From JBFLVU01 sp964589625 (lineage in GTDB: Bacteria; Acidobacteriota; UBA4820; DSQY01): 64,000 bases of DNA. Shown piece by piece: positions 52,617-61,549 of this stretch. The position numbers were made by a program, and so were the translations under genes. Position 1 is the stretch's first letter. Each line of letters opens with the position of its first letter. The stretch spans positions 122,215 to 186,214 of the forward strand of contig CAZPSH010000002.1 in the NCBI GenBank assembly GCA_964589625.1, given 5' to 3'. The notes under the pieces were generated by a model, which was not told where the DNA came from, ran no database searches, and saw nothing but the letters and a program-made list of their open reading frames with translations.

Positions 52617-53912
52617 CTACCACCTCTCCATCCGGTCCTCGTGTCCTTCGTGGTGCCTCGGCCGCTCATATCGCAGGTCCTCGCGCGTGGGCAATCCCTC
52701 CGCCGCGCGCCCGCCGTGCGGTTCTCGGGAGGCCGATTCCACCTGCCGCATCAGGGCGGCGACCAGCCCGCCCGCCTCCCGTCCCGCCGCCTGGGCGATG
52801 TTGGGGACGGTTGTTCTTTCCGCGTTTTCCTGGAGTCGCACGGCGATGCGGTCGGAGATTCCCCTGTAGAGCTGTTCGGCCTTGACCTCGGTGTGCGGCA
52901 GGCCGTGCCGGTCCTGAAACTCGAAGCGGTAGCGTCCGTTCCCACTTCGAATCGCCTTCACGCCTTGGCGCTCCAAGGCCGCCTTGAACCCCTCGTGGTC
53001 CTTCGATGTCCTCAAGGCTTCCGCGATCCTGCCGCGAAGGTCCCGCTGCCAGGAGTAGCGCCCCGCTTGCTCCTCCTTGAGTCGGCGGCGGTAGCCTTCC
53101 GGATCGCGCTTGAGCTGGTCCCTCTGCTGGTCAAACTTCTCTAGGAGGACCGCCCGCCGGTAGCCCTCCCCGAGGCGCCCCTCGCGGCAGGCCCGCTGCT
53201 TCCCGGTCTTGTCCTTCATGCCGTAACTGAGCTTCTCCCCGCGGACGCGAAGCTCGACCCCCCGCTCCTTGAGCCGCCTGGCGAACTCCTCCTCCGAGAA
53301 GGAGCGGCGCGCCGCCTCCCGGATGCGGTCCTGCATGTCCAGCTTCCAGGAGTAAGTCCCGCCGCCCCTCTCGGCCTGCCGGAGGAACTTGTCGGAGGGG
53401 CGGTGCGGGTCGCGGACGCGGTCCAGCTCCCGCTGGATGCCGTGCGCGCGAGCAGTCCTGTCGTTCACGTCCCTCAGTCGGTCGATGTTCCGGCTGTCGC
53501 TGTTGTACTTCCGTCCCTCTCGATCCGTCGCGTTCCAGATGACGTGGGCGTGGGGGTGACCCTTCTCGCCGTGGACGACCACGAGGTAGTCGTGCCTCTG
53601 GGCGATCCCGGCACCCTTTGCCCACTCTTCCCCATAGTCCCTAAGGCGTTCGGGCGAGGGTTTGCCATCGGGAGTGGCGAGGTCGCCCAGGTCGCGCCTC
53701 TCGAAGCTCAAGGCGACGTGGTAGTACTCCCGCCCCCCTTGCTGGCCGAACTGCTCACGGGTCGTTCTGAACTGCCTCTCGATGGATTCGGAATCACCTC
53801 CCGAAACGTTTCCCCCCAGAGCCTGGACCCTGTTGCCCGCCTCGTTCTGGTTGAGAAGGTAGGAGATCATCTTCGAGCTGTCGCCGCGCTGGGAGATCTT
53901 GAGAACCGGCAT
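52617..53912 (-). CDS. MOBP-type relaxase
   Basis: A 431-residue relaxase that nicks DNA at oriT and stays bound through a tyrosine. The N-terminal domain shows the candidate nicking residue Tyr18 (KMISYLLNQ), the FR...REYYHVALSFER segment, and the three-histidine metal motif HGEKGHPHAHVIWN. Residues ~200-400 are long charged helices (repeated RYSWQRDLRGRIAEALR... and TYSWKLDMQDRIREA...: two similar blocks). It follows mobC by 3 bases, and the coupling-protein gene follows after 34 bases, the classical mob order. Confidence 0.88.
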   Translation of the reverse strand: MPVLKISQRGDSSKMISYLLNQNEAGNRVQALGGNVSGGDSESIERQFRTTREQFGQQGGREYYHVALSFERRDLGDLATPDGKPSPERLRDYGEEWAKGAGIAQRHDYLVVVHGEKGHPHAHVIWNATDREGRKYNSDSRNIDRLRDVNDRTARAHGIQRELDRVRDPHRPSDKFLRQAERGGGTYSWKLDMQDRIREAARRSFSEEEFARRLKERGVELRVRGEKLSYGMKDKTGKQRACREGRLGEGYRRAVLLEKFDQQRDQLKRDPEGYRRRLKEEQAGRYSWQRDLRGRIAEALRTSKDHEGFKAALERQGVKAIRSGNGRYRFEFQDRHGLPHTEVKAEQLYRGISDRIAVRLQENAERTTVPNIAQAAGREAGGLVAALMRQVESASREPHGGRAAEGLPTREDLRYERPRHHEGHEDRMERW

Positions 53913-53915
53913 CGT

Positions 53916-54245
53916 TCAGCGGTGGAGCGCCTTCAGCAGGTCGTCCACGGACCGCCTCAGGGCTTCGACCGCGCTCAGGTGCGCTTGGCCCACGTTGGCC
54001 TGCCGGGCGAGCTGATTGAGGTTGTTCCCGAAGCTGCAGACGGCACGGTAGACCTCCTTGGGAAGCCGAGGCGTCGGGCGCAGGGTGGAGCCGAGGGACA
54101 GGTCCCGAAGAAAGGTCCCTGGCCTGCGGTTCACGATCCGGGCCTGTTCGAGGAGGTGCCGGTACTCCTCGGCCGAGAAGCGCACATTGACCCGGTGTGG
54201 ACGCGGCCTAATCTTCCGAAGGGGCACTTGGTCGGTGTCGCTCAT
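53916..54245 (-). CDS. MobC-like relaxosome accessory protein
   Basis: A 109-residue ribbon-helix-helix-type protein (VNVRFSAEEYRHLLEQARIVNRR, then NNLNQLARQANVGQ, the MobC/BfmC motif). It is likely to bind oriT and assist the relaxase whose gene starts 3 bases later. ATG 54245 follows AAAGAAGGAGAC. Candidate oriT inverted repeats lie 45-115 bases upstream. Confidence 0.85.
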   Translation of the reverse strand: MSDTDQVPLRKIRPRPHRVNVRFSAEEYRHLLEQARIVNRRPGTFLRDLSLGSTLRPTPRLPKEVYRAVCSFGNNLNQLARQANVGQAHLSAVEALRRSVDDLLKALHR

Positions 54246-54290
54246 TCGCTGTCTCCTTCTTTCGGGGCGTCGGGGCGGAGCCCTGACACG

Positions 54291-54359
54291 CCTCCCGCCA
54301 GGCGGGAGGACCCGGCGGATGCCGGGGTGGGATGGGGCGCCCCCCGGGGCGCCCCATCC
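54291..54359. other. Candidate oriT with strong inverted repeats
   Basis: Two inverted repeats precede mobC: a 9-bp arm pair CCTCCCGCC/GGCGGGAGG with one central base (54291-54309), and a 14-bp perfect arm pair with a two-base loop at 54330-54343 and 54346-54359. No T-run follows, so a terminator is not implied. The position just upstream of mobC-relaxase is where oriT usually lies. The nick site cannot be read from sequence alone. Confidence 0.45.
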
Positions 54360-54490
54360 GATGCTTGCGCTCCTCCCTTCGAGGGTCTCCCCGGCCGTGT
54401 TTCGTCGCCGCCCGTGGAGGCTCCCTCGTGCGTTATTCGGTGTGGGAGACTGGATCGGTAGGGCCTCCGCCGCCGGAAAATCCCCGTTTC

Positions 54491-54823
54491 ATCCGCCACA
54501 TCCGCCACGGAGCTGATTTCGCAAGAGTTAGGTGGAAAGGCCATCCGCCACAAAAGTCCCATTTCTCGGGTGTTTCGGCTCGCGCAACTCCTTTGTGCTG
54601 AGGTCTGTGGCGCTTGTGGCGGATATGATTTTCGGGAAATCGCCCCCCTGATCATCGTGTGGCGCTTCCCGGCGAGCAGGCTAATTTCGCATCCGCCACA
54701 TCCGCCACATCGCTGCAAACACGGGACTTGGCTCTTCCCCTGTCGCCCAAAACGGGCCCGTTTGTGGCGGATGAGGAATCCTCGGAAGTGCTTTGTAATG
54801 AGGCGTGTGGCGCTTGTGGCGGA
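54491..54823. repeat. Iteron-like TGTGGCGGA array
   Basis: Both orientations of TGTGGCGGAT recur. The + strand has ATCCGCCACA at 54491, 54543 and 54691 with tandem TCCGCCAC partners at 54501 and 54701, TGTGGCGGA(T) at 54615, 54773 and 54815, and variant TGTGGCGCT at 54606, 54658 and 54806. Two variant-plus-full pairs (54606-54624 and 54806-54823) are nearly identical. They overlap the 3' end of the DUF3631 gene and continue past its stop. The array may be a replication origin, a partition site or an operator set. Confidence 0.65.
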
Positions 54824-56186
54824 ATGGGAGGCAGATATCGGGAAAAGGCGTCGGTGAAGTGGGCTGGGTCGTAGCCGCGTTTCGTGGCGTCGTCCTGCCG
54901 CCACTTGCGGGAGAGATTCCAAAGGGATGGAGGATGGCAGCCATTTGACGGGCGCTGAGTGGGCTCCGGTCCCTCCACTCGGGCCAGGGGCGCTCCTCCA
55001 TGGCGTGAAGGTGGTCGAGGATCTCTTCGGAGAGGAGCTTGACGTTGCCCCGCACCGCGAAGAGAGTCCTGAGATCCTCCAACAGGGTGATGCCCACCGA
55101 AGTGTCGTTGGCCGCCAGGGCGCAGAGCCGGCCGGCGCTCTCCCGCGCCCGCCGGGGCCATTCCTGACCGCACAGGTCGGCGATGGCCAGGAGGGGGCGC
55201 CAGTTGTCCCGGGCCCGGTCGCGGTTGATGCCCTCGGGGATGAGGGGGTCCGAGAAGCGCAGATCGTCCAGGTGGTCCCCGGCCCACCGGGCGGCCATGC
55301 TCCGCAGGTCCTCCATCTCGGCGAGGCGGTGAAGCTGGAGCCGCTCGATGGGCTCGCCCCGGGCCCGCCTTCGCATCCGGATGGTCACCGAGCGGTCGGC
55401 GAGGGTCGGGGGCAGTTCCCCGATGAGGGCGATGGCCTTGGGCGTCCACGTGCTGAAGGTGCAGACCTGGTGGTCGTCGCCCGAAACGCGGGTCACGTAC
55501 GCCTGGCTTCGCATGTGGCCGCTGTTGAGGATGCCCCGCAGGCCCTCCGAATCGGAGAGGAAGGTGTCGGCCTCGTCGAGAAGGAGGCACGGCTTGAAGT
55601 AGTCCGTGACCCGGAAGACCGCCGAGGGGGTGATGTTGGCCGAGGTGATGGGGCGGGGGACCAGGGCGCTCAACAGCGCCAGGGCGGTACTCTTGCCGCA
55701 GCCCTTGTCGGGGCTCGTGAGGGCCAGGAGGGGAGAGATCTCGAAGGCGTCGTGGGCGTGGGCGAAGAGGATCCAGAGGGTGTAGGGGACGATCTGGTCC
55801 GCCGCCAAGGCCAGGAACCGGCCCACGGTCTGCTCCAGCGAGGCGAGGAGGGTCGCCCCGTCCACGGGCTCGGGCCAGAGGTCCGGGTCCTGGAGCCCCA
55901 TGCGGCGCTCTTCGCCGCTCCTCGCCGTGGGCATGACGGTGTCCACGAGGCGCCCGGGGCTCGTAAAACCCAGGGCGCGCAGTCGCCGCACGGCCCCCTC
56001 CCGGGCCAGCTCGCGCCCGATCTCGTCCATGTTCTGGAGCCCCGCCCGGAAGTGGTCCAGGGCCGCGCGCACCTGCGCGGTGTCCGGCTGCTCCTCCAGG
56101 CGGTCCAGGAGGGCGAGGGCCTCTTCCGGAGTGGAAGGGGCTTGGGCCGCCGCCAGGGCCGTGAGGTTTCCCCCGGCCGGAATCAA
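54652..56186 (-). pseudogene. DUF3631 helicase-like protein, one frameshift
   Basis: A replicative helicase-like P-loop protein: residues ~1-430 (from TTG 56186, overlapping the primase stop) include GCGKSTALALLSAL (Walker A), CLLLDEADTFL (Walker B) and the DUF3631 core around LADRSVTIRMRRRARGEPIERL. The family C-terminus (KWRQDDATKRGYDPAHFTDAFSRYLPP) is found only after a shift to another frame at about 54909-54911, where a CCC run seems one base short. The shifted tail runs to the stop at 54652 and ends in DVADVADAK, encoded by the repeat array. A real mutation and a base-calling error are both possible. Confidence 0.75.
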
Positions 56187-57019
56187 CGCAACCCCCTGCG
56201 CCGCAGTTCCGCCCCGGCGATGGACTCGATGGTCCGCATCAGTTCGGACTCAGTGAGGGGCGGGCGGCAGTTCGCCTCGTTCCAGCTCTTGAGGAGCCCG
56301 AGGCAGACGTAAGGATCCACCCGGTGGCGGAAGAGGTGGCCCGCCAGGCGGACGAGGCTCGTGTTGCGCTGCCCTGCCGCGACCCCCGTAAGGACGAGGT
56401 CGCACAGGGAGGATCGGCGGAAGGGGGTGAGCACCCCCCTGTCCGGCCGGACGGCGCGGTCGAGAAGCCATGGAGGCATGGGGGCGGGCTCGATGTGTCG
56501 CGGGTGCCTCGCCGGGTCCCACGTGTACCGCCCGCCGCTGGCGTGGCGGGACGGGGGGGCGACGATGTACCCCCCGTCCCCTCGGATGTCCAGTCCGCTT
56601 CCCATGGCCCCCGCGGAATTCGGCACACGGACCCCGGGGTGCCGGAAGAAGAGGTGCAGGCCTCCGCCCCCCGTCTGCGCCCGAAGGGTGGGCGGAAGCT
56701 CCCCGAAATCCCTTTCGAGGGCTTCGAGGGCGGCATCGCCTCCGTGCCTCGGGTCCACGTCGAGCACCACGAGACCGGAGGCCTCCCCCGTGACCAGACC
56801 GATGTTGGCTTCGGGCCACCGGCGCCACCAGCTTCGGATGGTGCCCTCCGAGGTCGTGGCGTTGTCGGGCCATTGCACGATTCGGGGATGCTTGCCCACG
56901 GCCTCGCAGTCGGGGCGGCGACAGGAGCACCCCCCGCCCTCGGGCGTGTGGAGCGGGAAGACGGGGTAGCCCCGTTGCCCGTACCCCTCCGCGGCTTTGG
57001 CCATGCCCAGGGCCGGCAC
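56183..57019 (-). CDS. Bifunctional primase-polymerase (prim-pol) domain protein
   Basis: A 278-residue protein with an N-terminal AEP prim-pol domain: the motif VVLDVDPRHGG (metal-binding DxD), GGGGLHLFFRHPG, and GLDIRGDGGYIVAPPS, followed by a PriCT_1-type C-terminal helical domain. It would prime and copy the element's DNA. GTG 57019 gives full length; ATG 57004 is five codons shorter. It directly precedes the DUF3631 helicase-like gene (4-base overlap), the usual pairing in plasmids and satellites. Confidence 0.85.
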   Translation of the reverse strand: MPALGMAKAAEGYGQRGYPVFPLHTPEGGGCSCRRPDCEAVGKHPRIVQWPDNATTSEGTIRSWWRRWPEANIGLVTGEASGLVVLDVDPRHGGDAALEALERDFGELPPTLRAQTGGGGLHLFFRHPGVRVPNSAGAMGSGLDIRGDGGYIVAPPSRHASGGRYTWDPARHPRHIEPAPMPPWLLDRAVRPDRGVLTPFRRSSLCDLVLTGVAAGQRNTSLVRLAGHLFRHRVDPYVCLGLLKSWNEANCRPPLTESELMRTIESIAGAELRRRGLR

Positions 57020-57022
57020 GGC

Positions 57023-57262
57023 TCAGCTCGCCCTTCCCGAGGATGCGGTCTCCTCCGCGGCCACGCTCGTCGCGTTGATCTCCAGCATCCGGTCCAGCTC
57101 CGACTTCTTGAATCGCAGGAGGCGGCCCAGCCGCGTGCAGGGGAGCTTCTTCTTGGAGATTCGCACGTAGAGGCTGCCAAGGGGGATGCGCAGGTAGTCA
57201 GCCGCTTCCTGCGCCGTGAGGAGGATTGTGGTCTCTTGGGCGGAACCCGATTCCATCGTCAT
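57023..57262 (-). CDS. Excisionase-type helix-turn-helix protein
   Basis: A 79-residue HTH_17/MerR-like DNA-binding protein: LLTAQEAADYLRIPLGSLYVRISKKKLPCTRLGRLLRFKKSELDRML. Such proteins act as excisionases or as repressors/activators of element replication. ATG 57262 has AAAGGAC upstream; the primase start follows 3 bases after its stop. It could control the primase-helicase unit or excision; no integrase partner is in the window. Confidence 0.8.
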   Translation of the reverse strand: MTMESGSAQETTILLTAQEAADYLRIPLGSLYVRISKKKLPCTRLGRLLRFKKSELDRMLEINATSVAAEETASSGRAS

Positions 57263-57443
57263 CGTTTGTCCTTTCTGGTCTTCAAGAGTGACCGCGAGGA
57301 CTGTAGCCGGGTTCCTTAAGCATCCTCCATGAAATTGACTCCCCCAATTGGACGGGGGCTTTCAAAGGGGTCACAGGCATCAAAGGCCATCCCAACGGAT
57401 GTTCCATGAGAGAAGCGCTCTGAATGTCCCGGGGGAGTAAGGT

Positions 57444-58529
57444 CTAGTGGTGGCTCCGATCGGAGGGGTAGAGCGCCGCCCGCACCCGAAGCCCGTACAT
57501 GGACTCGATCCACTCCCACGCCGATTGCTGGTCGGCCTTGCTCGGATAGGGGAAGCGCCCCTCCTCGGCGGGAGAAGGCGAGAACTTCTTCGCCCCAACG
57601 ATCCGGTGGAGGCGCTCCCAGTCCTCCTGATCCAGGAAGCAGAGCTCAGGATGCCATTCGAGCTTCTCGGGCACCTGCTTCACGAGGCGCAGGGCCTCCT
57701 GGAAGAAGGGGCGCAGGTCGAAGATGGGGAGGCCCAGAAAGGGAGGGGAGTAGGGCGAAGTCCTGCCCGGGGTGGCGGGCCGGTCCGCCTCGGAGTCCGG
57801 GATAACGGCGAGCCGGATGGTGTCCCGGTGGTTGCAGCGGACCTCCCCGATGAACTCCCTGTGACGCTCCCGGTCGTACGCCCAGTTTTCCAGGGCCGGC
57901 ATTTCGAAGGCCTGCACCGCCCGGTCCATGGCCCGCTTCACGTCCCGCTCCACTTCCGGTGGCACGACCTTCTTCCACCGGCCCTCCTGCGCCCTGCGCT
58001 GAAGCTGGCTCTCCAGGGGGCCGAAGATCGTCGTGGTCTTGATGTAGCGCAGGAGCAGGAACAGCTCGATCTGGCGCGGAGTCAGGGTGGGGAGGTCCGT
58101 GAGGGGAAAGGCGGCTTGGGCCAGCAGGTCCCGCATCTCCTCGGGCACCTCGGAGGGGCTAGTCGGGAGCAGGACGGGCGAGTGGATGAAGCCGTCGGTG
58201 AGGCCGCCGTAGATGCCGGCCGTGGGCCCCGCCGCCAGGTGGCCGCTCCCCATGGCCGGGATGCACAGGAACCAGGCCGCGGCCTGCAGGGTCAGGGCCG
58301 CGTTGTTCGGATCCGTCGAGTGCGACTTGCCGTCCCGCGTTCGGTACCCGAACTCCGGCCCCGGCAAATAGGCGTAGGCCCCCCTTCCCCCCTGCGCGTT
58401 CTTGAAGAGCCACAGCGCCGTGTGGATCGGGAACGTGTCCTTCCGCCCCCGCTCCATCACCTCCCACAAATTCGCCGGAGGATCCACCTCCTCCGGCGCG
58501 AACGATCGAAGCTTGCGAACGCCAGGCAT
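57444..58529 (-). CDS. Hypothetical protein of 361 residues, island cargo
   Basis: ATG 58529 follows AAAGGGCACACC. The protein (KLRSFAPEEVDPPANLWEVMERGRKDTFPIHTALW..., then GAYAYLPGPEFGYRTRDGKSH..., then a WxW-containing C-terminal half) shows no P-loop, membrane helix or nuclease motif I can name. A Pro/Trp-rich, mixed alpha/beta soluble protein is likely. It sits between the replication and methylase-ATPase modules and is a candidate accessory component, but nothing ties it to either by overlap. A 16-base perfect palindrome lies 83 bases upstream. Confidence 0.65.
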   Translation of the reverse strand: MPGVRKLRSFAPEEVDPPANLWEVMERGRKDTFPIHTALWLFKNAQGGRGAYAYLPGPEFGYRTRDGKSHSTDPNNAALTLQAAAWFLCIPAMGSGHLAAGPTAGIYGGLTDGFIHSPVLLPTSPSEVPEEMRDLLAQAAFPLTDLPTLTPRQIELFLLLRYIKTTTIFGPLESQLQRRAQEGRWKKVVPPEVERDVKRAMDRAVQAFEMPALENWAYDRERHREFIGEVRCNHRDTIRLAVIPDSEADRPATPGRTSPYSPPFLGLPIFDLRPFFQEALRLVKQVPEKLEWHPELCFLDQEDWERLHRIVGAKKFSPSPAEEGRFPYPSKADQQSAWEWIESMYGLRVRAALYPSDRSHH

Positions 58530-58611
58530 GGTGTGCCCTTTCTATTGCCGTTTCTTGGATTTAAACCCTCTTCCGTGCGCTAGCCGGTGCCCGTACCCCG
58601 TTCCGGGCCGT

Positions 58612-58627
58612 CCAAGCGGCCGCTTGG
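58612..58627. promoter_or_regulatory. Perfect 16-bp palindrome, possible operator
   Basis: CCAAGCGG followed directly by CCGCTTGG forms a palindrome without a loop in the 249-base gap between the hypothetical gene and the DUF499 gene, 83 bases upstream of the 57444-58529 start. The rest of the gap holds nothing I can support. Confidence 0.35.
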
Positions 58628-58778
58628 CGGCAAGTCCTTTCAGCCCGATAAGACATTTCAAGAAGCATTCCTCCAATGAAACGCCGTGCCTAGGTCGCTG
58701 AAAAGAAACAGGGTCGCTTGGGATCGTCCGTGTTCCATGCGCAAGTCGGGTAGCGACGAATGGAGGTCGTAGCCCGCA

Positions 58779-61535
58779 TCATTCGATTCGAACCGACGCT
58801 GCCAACCCGAGTTCCTGAAGGGCCTGTCGCAATTCGCCTTCAAGCGCAGAAGCCGCGTCTACTGTGACAGTAACCGAGAATTCCACGCCGATTCGAAGCT
58901 CCGTGCCTGCTCGAAGCTTGGGAAGGATCCTCGTTCCAAGGCGATTCCATATCTCGGGAGGAATGGCCCCGCACAAACGCAACGTTCTCGTGCCTGCTGC
59001 GGGCGACGGTTGGGGGCTCTTAGCTGAGTCGGCCTCGGACGGTGGCGCCACCGGAAAATCGGATGGCGGTGCGGGCGGGGACGTCGAAGCGACCCCAGCC
59101 TTGAGCGCCTCTGCGATGCCCTTCCTCAGCAGAAAGACCCCTGCCTCGAAGGCCACCTCGTCTCCGCCGACCGGTTCCTGGAACCATACACGATCGAATG
59201 TCCCGTCCGCTTTCTTTCCCGATGCAAGCCCGAAGTCACCGTGTTCGACGAACTCGACGATCTTGGACTTGAGCACCGCGTCCGGATCGAGAAGGCGCGT
59301 AAGCGACCCATTGAGAAAACTTTGCCGCAGGCTCGCGAGCGGCCAAACCCCTTCGGCCTTCAGGGCCGGCGGCCAGTTGCGCTCGATGTATCCGGCGCCC
59401 ACTGACTCGTTCAGGAGCGCTTCGGACTTGAGGGCGGCGATGACGCGCCCGCAAAGCGTCTCGCCGCTTGAAGAATGTCCCGCACCAAGGTCGATCACCT
59501 TGAGCCCGTCCACTTCCTGGCCGTCAGCAAGGATCGCGAAGCGATAGCCGCCCCAGACCTCATCCTTGGCGGCCTCTTCCGCGTCCTTCACCTTCGATTG
59601 GAGCTCCGTCCGGTCATTGCGGTCGAACTCCCCGCCGAGGGTGCCCTCGGCCACTTCGCGCGCCACCCGCTTCCAGGCGAGCGACATCTCGACCCTCTCG
59701 CGCAGGTCCCGTCCCCGCTTCTTCAGGCACCAAACGAGCGCACCCGGATAGGTCCGCGGCGTCTTTCCCCGGCTCCTCGTCCACTCCGCCACCTGCGAAC
59801 GCAGGGTCCCGCCGTCCGCCCATTCCGTCTCAGGATCCGCGATGACGAGCGTGAGTCGGGGCGTGTCCGGGATCTCGGTGCCATCCTGCGGAAAGGCGGC
59901 CACAGGAATGCTCGCGCCGCGCCTGAACTCCTCCTCAACGAGCCTGCGGATCGCGGGCTTCACTTCCGTTTCGTCGTCCAGGGAGGCTCGGCGATCGCTC
60001 ACCACCTTCTTCATGGTCGGCTGGTGGCCGATTCGGAAACCGTCGGTGCCCGCTTTGCGCAGGAAGTAGGAGCGGTCCTCAAGCGCAAAGGCCGCGTTGT
60101 CGACCGATGTTGTGTCGAGCTCGGGTTCACTCAGCGCAAAGCGCAGTTCCGGAAGGTGGGCGACCTTGTCGGTTTGCCCGCCGGAGGACTCAAACAGGAT
60201 CGCCGTCCCGACGCGCCGGTGGATGTCGCGCAAAGGACCCTTCGTGTCGGCATCGAGCGCCTTCGCGTGCGCCTGCTCGCCGGCGATGTCGGTGTCGATC
60301 GCGGCCACAAGCCGCGACTCGCCGAGCTGGCCGAGCACCACGCTACGGAAGCCAGGCTCTCCGAGCGGTGCCGACCCGAGCGTGATGAGCGGTTCGGTGC
60401 GCGCCTTGCGGAAGGCGTCCTGGGCCGCGAGGGAGATCCACTGCGCGAGCATCGCGAGGGTCCCGCGTGTCTGCTGGTACTGCGGCAGGGACTGCCACTT
60501 GCGCTGGAAGACGGAGAGCGTCGCCGGATGGAAGGGGTAGCAGCTCTCGAAGCGCCCTTGAAGGAATTCCCGCGCTTTCGCCTCCGTTGCCGCCGAGTCC
60601 ACCGCCGTCCATTCGGGGGGAAGCTGCGCCCGGCGTTCGAAGCACCAATCGCCGAACGCCTTGGAGACGTTGCGCCGGATCTTCTCGCTGCCGAGGTCCT
60701 GGAAGAGACGCCGGCGGACGACCTCGCTGATCTCGGCCTCGTCGTTCGCGATCAGGTCCTTGGCGACGCGCCGCACGACCTTGGCGATCCTGTCCTGCCA
60801 CTCTTGATCCCATTCGGTCATCTCTACCTGGCTACGGGGTAGGGAGATCACACAGGCGCCGTGCGTCGTACCGGTCATCGCCACGGTAAGATTCTGGATG
60901 AGAGCGTGGAACGACTCGGCCATGCCGCGATGCCGGTTGAGATAGTTGAGCACCTCGTCGAAGAGAAGGAGCACGGGGGCATCCGCCGCCTGGAAAACGC
61001 GGCCAATGGCTTCCGTCCCCGGCGGCGTGGCCTTGGCCGCGGCACCGAGGGCATCGACGCCCTTGTCGCCCGCGAGCTGGCGCGCAATGTCGATCCATGG
61101 TGTCTCGCGTCCCGGCTGAGGGTCCCACGCGTTGCCCACAAAGACCGCGACCTTCGCCTGCGGCAGCGACGGGATGCCCGCATGGCGAACGAGATCTGCC
61201 ACGCCGTCCATCCCGGCCACGGCGCTTCCGCTTTTCACCAGGTGGTAGAGGGCCGCGAGCGTGTGCGTCTTGCCCCCGCCGAACTGCGTGATGAGCGTGA
61301 GTACCGGCGCGGTGTTCTCGGTCTTTCCCGAGAGCCGCCGAAGGACCATTCCCGCATGCTCGCGCAACGCCCTTGTGAAGCAGGTGCGCGCGAAGAACTG
61401 GTCGGGCTTCCGGTAATCCTCCGGCGCCGTCCCGGCGACGACCTGCTCAAGCGCGATGGCGAACTCGTCAGGGTTGAACGACCGGCCTTCGCGGACTTCC
61501 TTGCGCGGCGTCGCGACCTTGTACCAAGGCTCCAT
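58779..61535 (-). CDS. DUF499 (COG1483) AAA-type ATPase
   Basis: A 918-residue ATPase. Walker A QFGGGKTHT is at residues ~84-92 and Walker B VLLLFDEVLNYL at ~188-199; the GGGKTHTL loop is the DUF499/COG1483 hallmark. A long C-terminal half (~500-910) carries GTEIPDTPRLTLVIADPE and GGYRFAILADGQEVDGLKVIDLGAG segments and ends in a repetitive ligand-like domain (RLCGAIPPEIWNRLGTRILPKLRAGTELRIGVEFSVTV). DUF499 ATPases are often adjacent to DUF1156 methylases in predicted defence loci. ATG 61535 follows AAGGGGGG; the small gene ends 14 bases upstream. Confidence 0.85.
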   Translation of the reverse strand: MEPWYKVATPRKEVREGRSFNPDEFAIALEQVVAGTAPEDYRKPDQFFARTCFTRALREHAGMVLRRLSGKTENTAPVLTLITQFGGGKTHTLAALYHLVKSGSAVAGMDGVADLVRHAGIPSLPQAKVAVFVGNAWDPQPGRETPWIDIARQLAGDKGVDALGAAAKATPPGTEAIGRVFQAADAPVLLLFDEVLNYLNRHRGMAESFHALIQNLTVAMTGTTHGACVISLPRSQVEMTEWDQEWQDRIAKVVRRVAKDLIANDEAEISEVVRRRLFQDLGSEKIRRNVSKAFGDWCFERRAQLPPEWTAVDSAATEAKAREFLQGRFESCYPFHPATLSVFQRKWQSLPQYQQTRGTLAMLAQWISLAAQDAFRKARTEPLITLGSAPLGEPGFRSVVLGQLGESRLVAAIDTDIAGEQAHAKALDADTKGPLRDIHRRVGTAILFESSGGQTDKVAHLPELRFALSEPELDTTSVDNAAFALEDRSYFLRKAGTDGFRIGHQPTMKKVVSDRRASLDDETEVKPAIRRLVEEEFRRGASIPVAAFPQDGTEIPDTPRLTLVIADPETEWADGGTLRSQVAEWTRSRGKTPRTYPGALVWCLKKRGRDLRERVEMSLAWKRVAREVAEGTLGGEFDRNDRTELQSKVKDAEEAAKDEVWGGYRFAILADGQEVDGLKVIDLGAGHSSSGETLCGRVIAALKSEALLNESVGAGYIERNWPPALKAEGVWPLASLRQSFLNGSLTRLLDPDAVLKSKIVEFVEHGDFGLASGKKADGTFDRVWFQEPVGGDEVAFEAGVFLLRKGIAEALKAGVASTSPPAPPSDFPVAPPSEADSAKSPQPSPAAGTRTLRLCGAIPPEIWNRLGTRILPKLRAGTELRIGVEFSVTVTVDAASALEGELRQALQELGLAASVRIE

Positions 61536-61549
61536 TGCGATCCCCCCTT

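Noticed and set aside
49021..57262. Integrase (tyrosine or serine recombinase) expected beside tRNA-Asn
   Set aside because: No R-H-R-Y or serine-recombinase motifs were found in any frame; the element's other end is outside the window.
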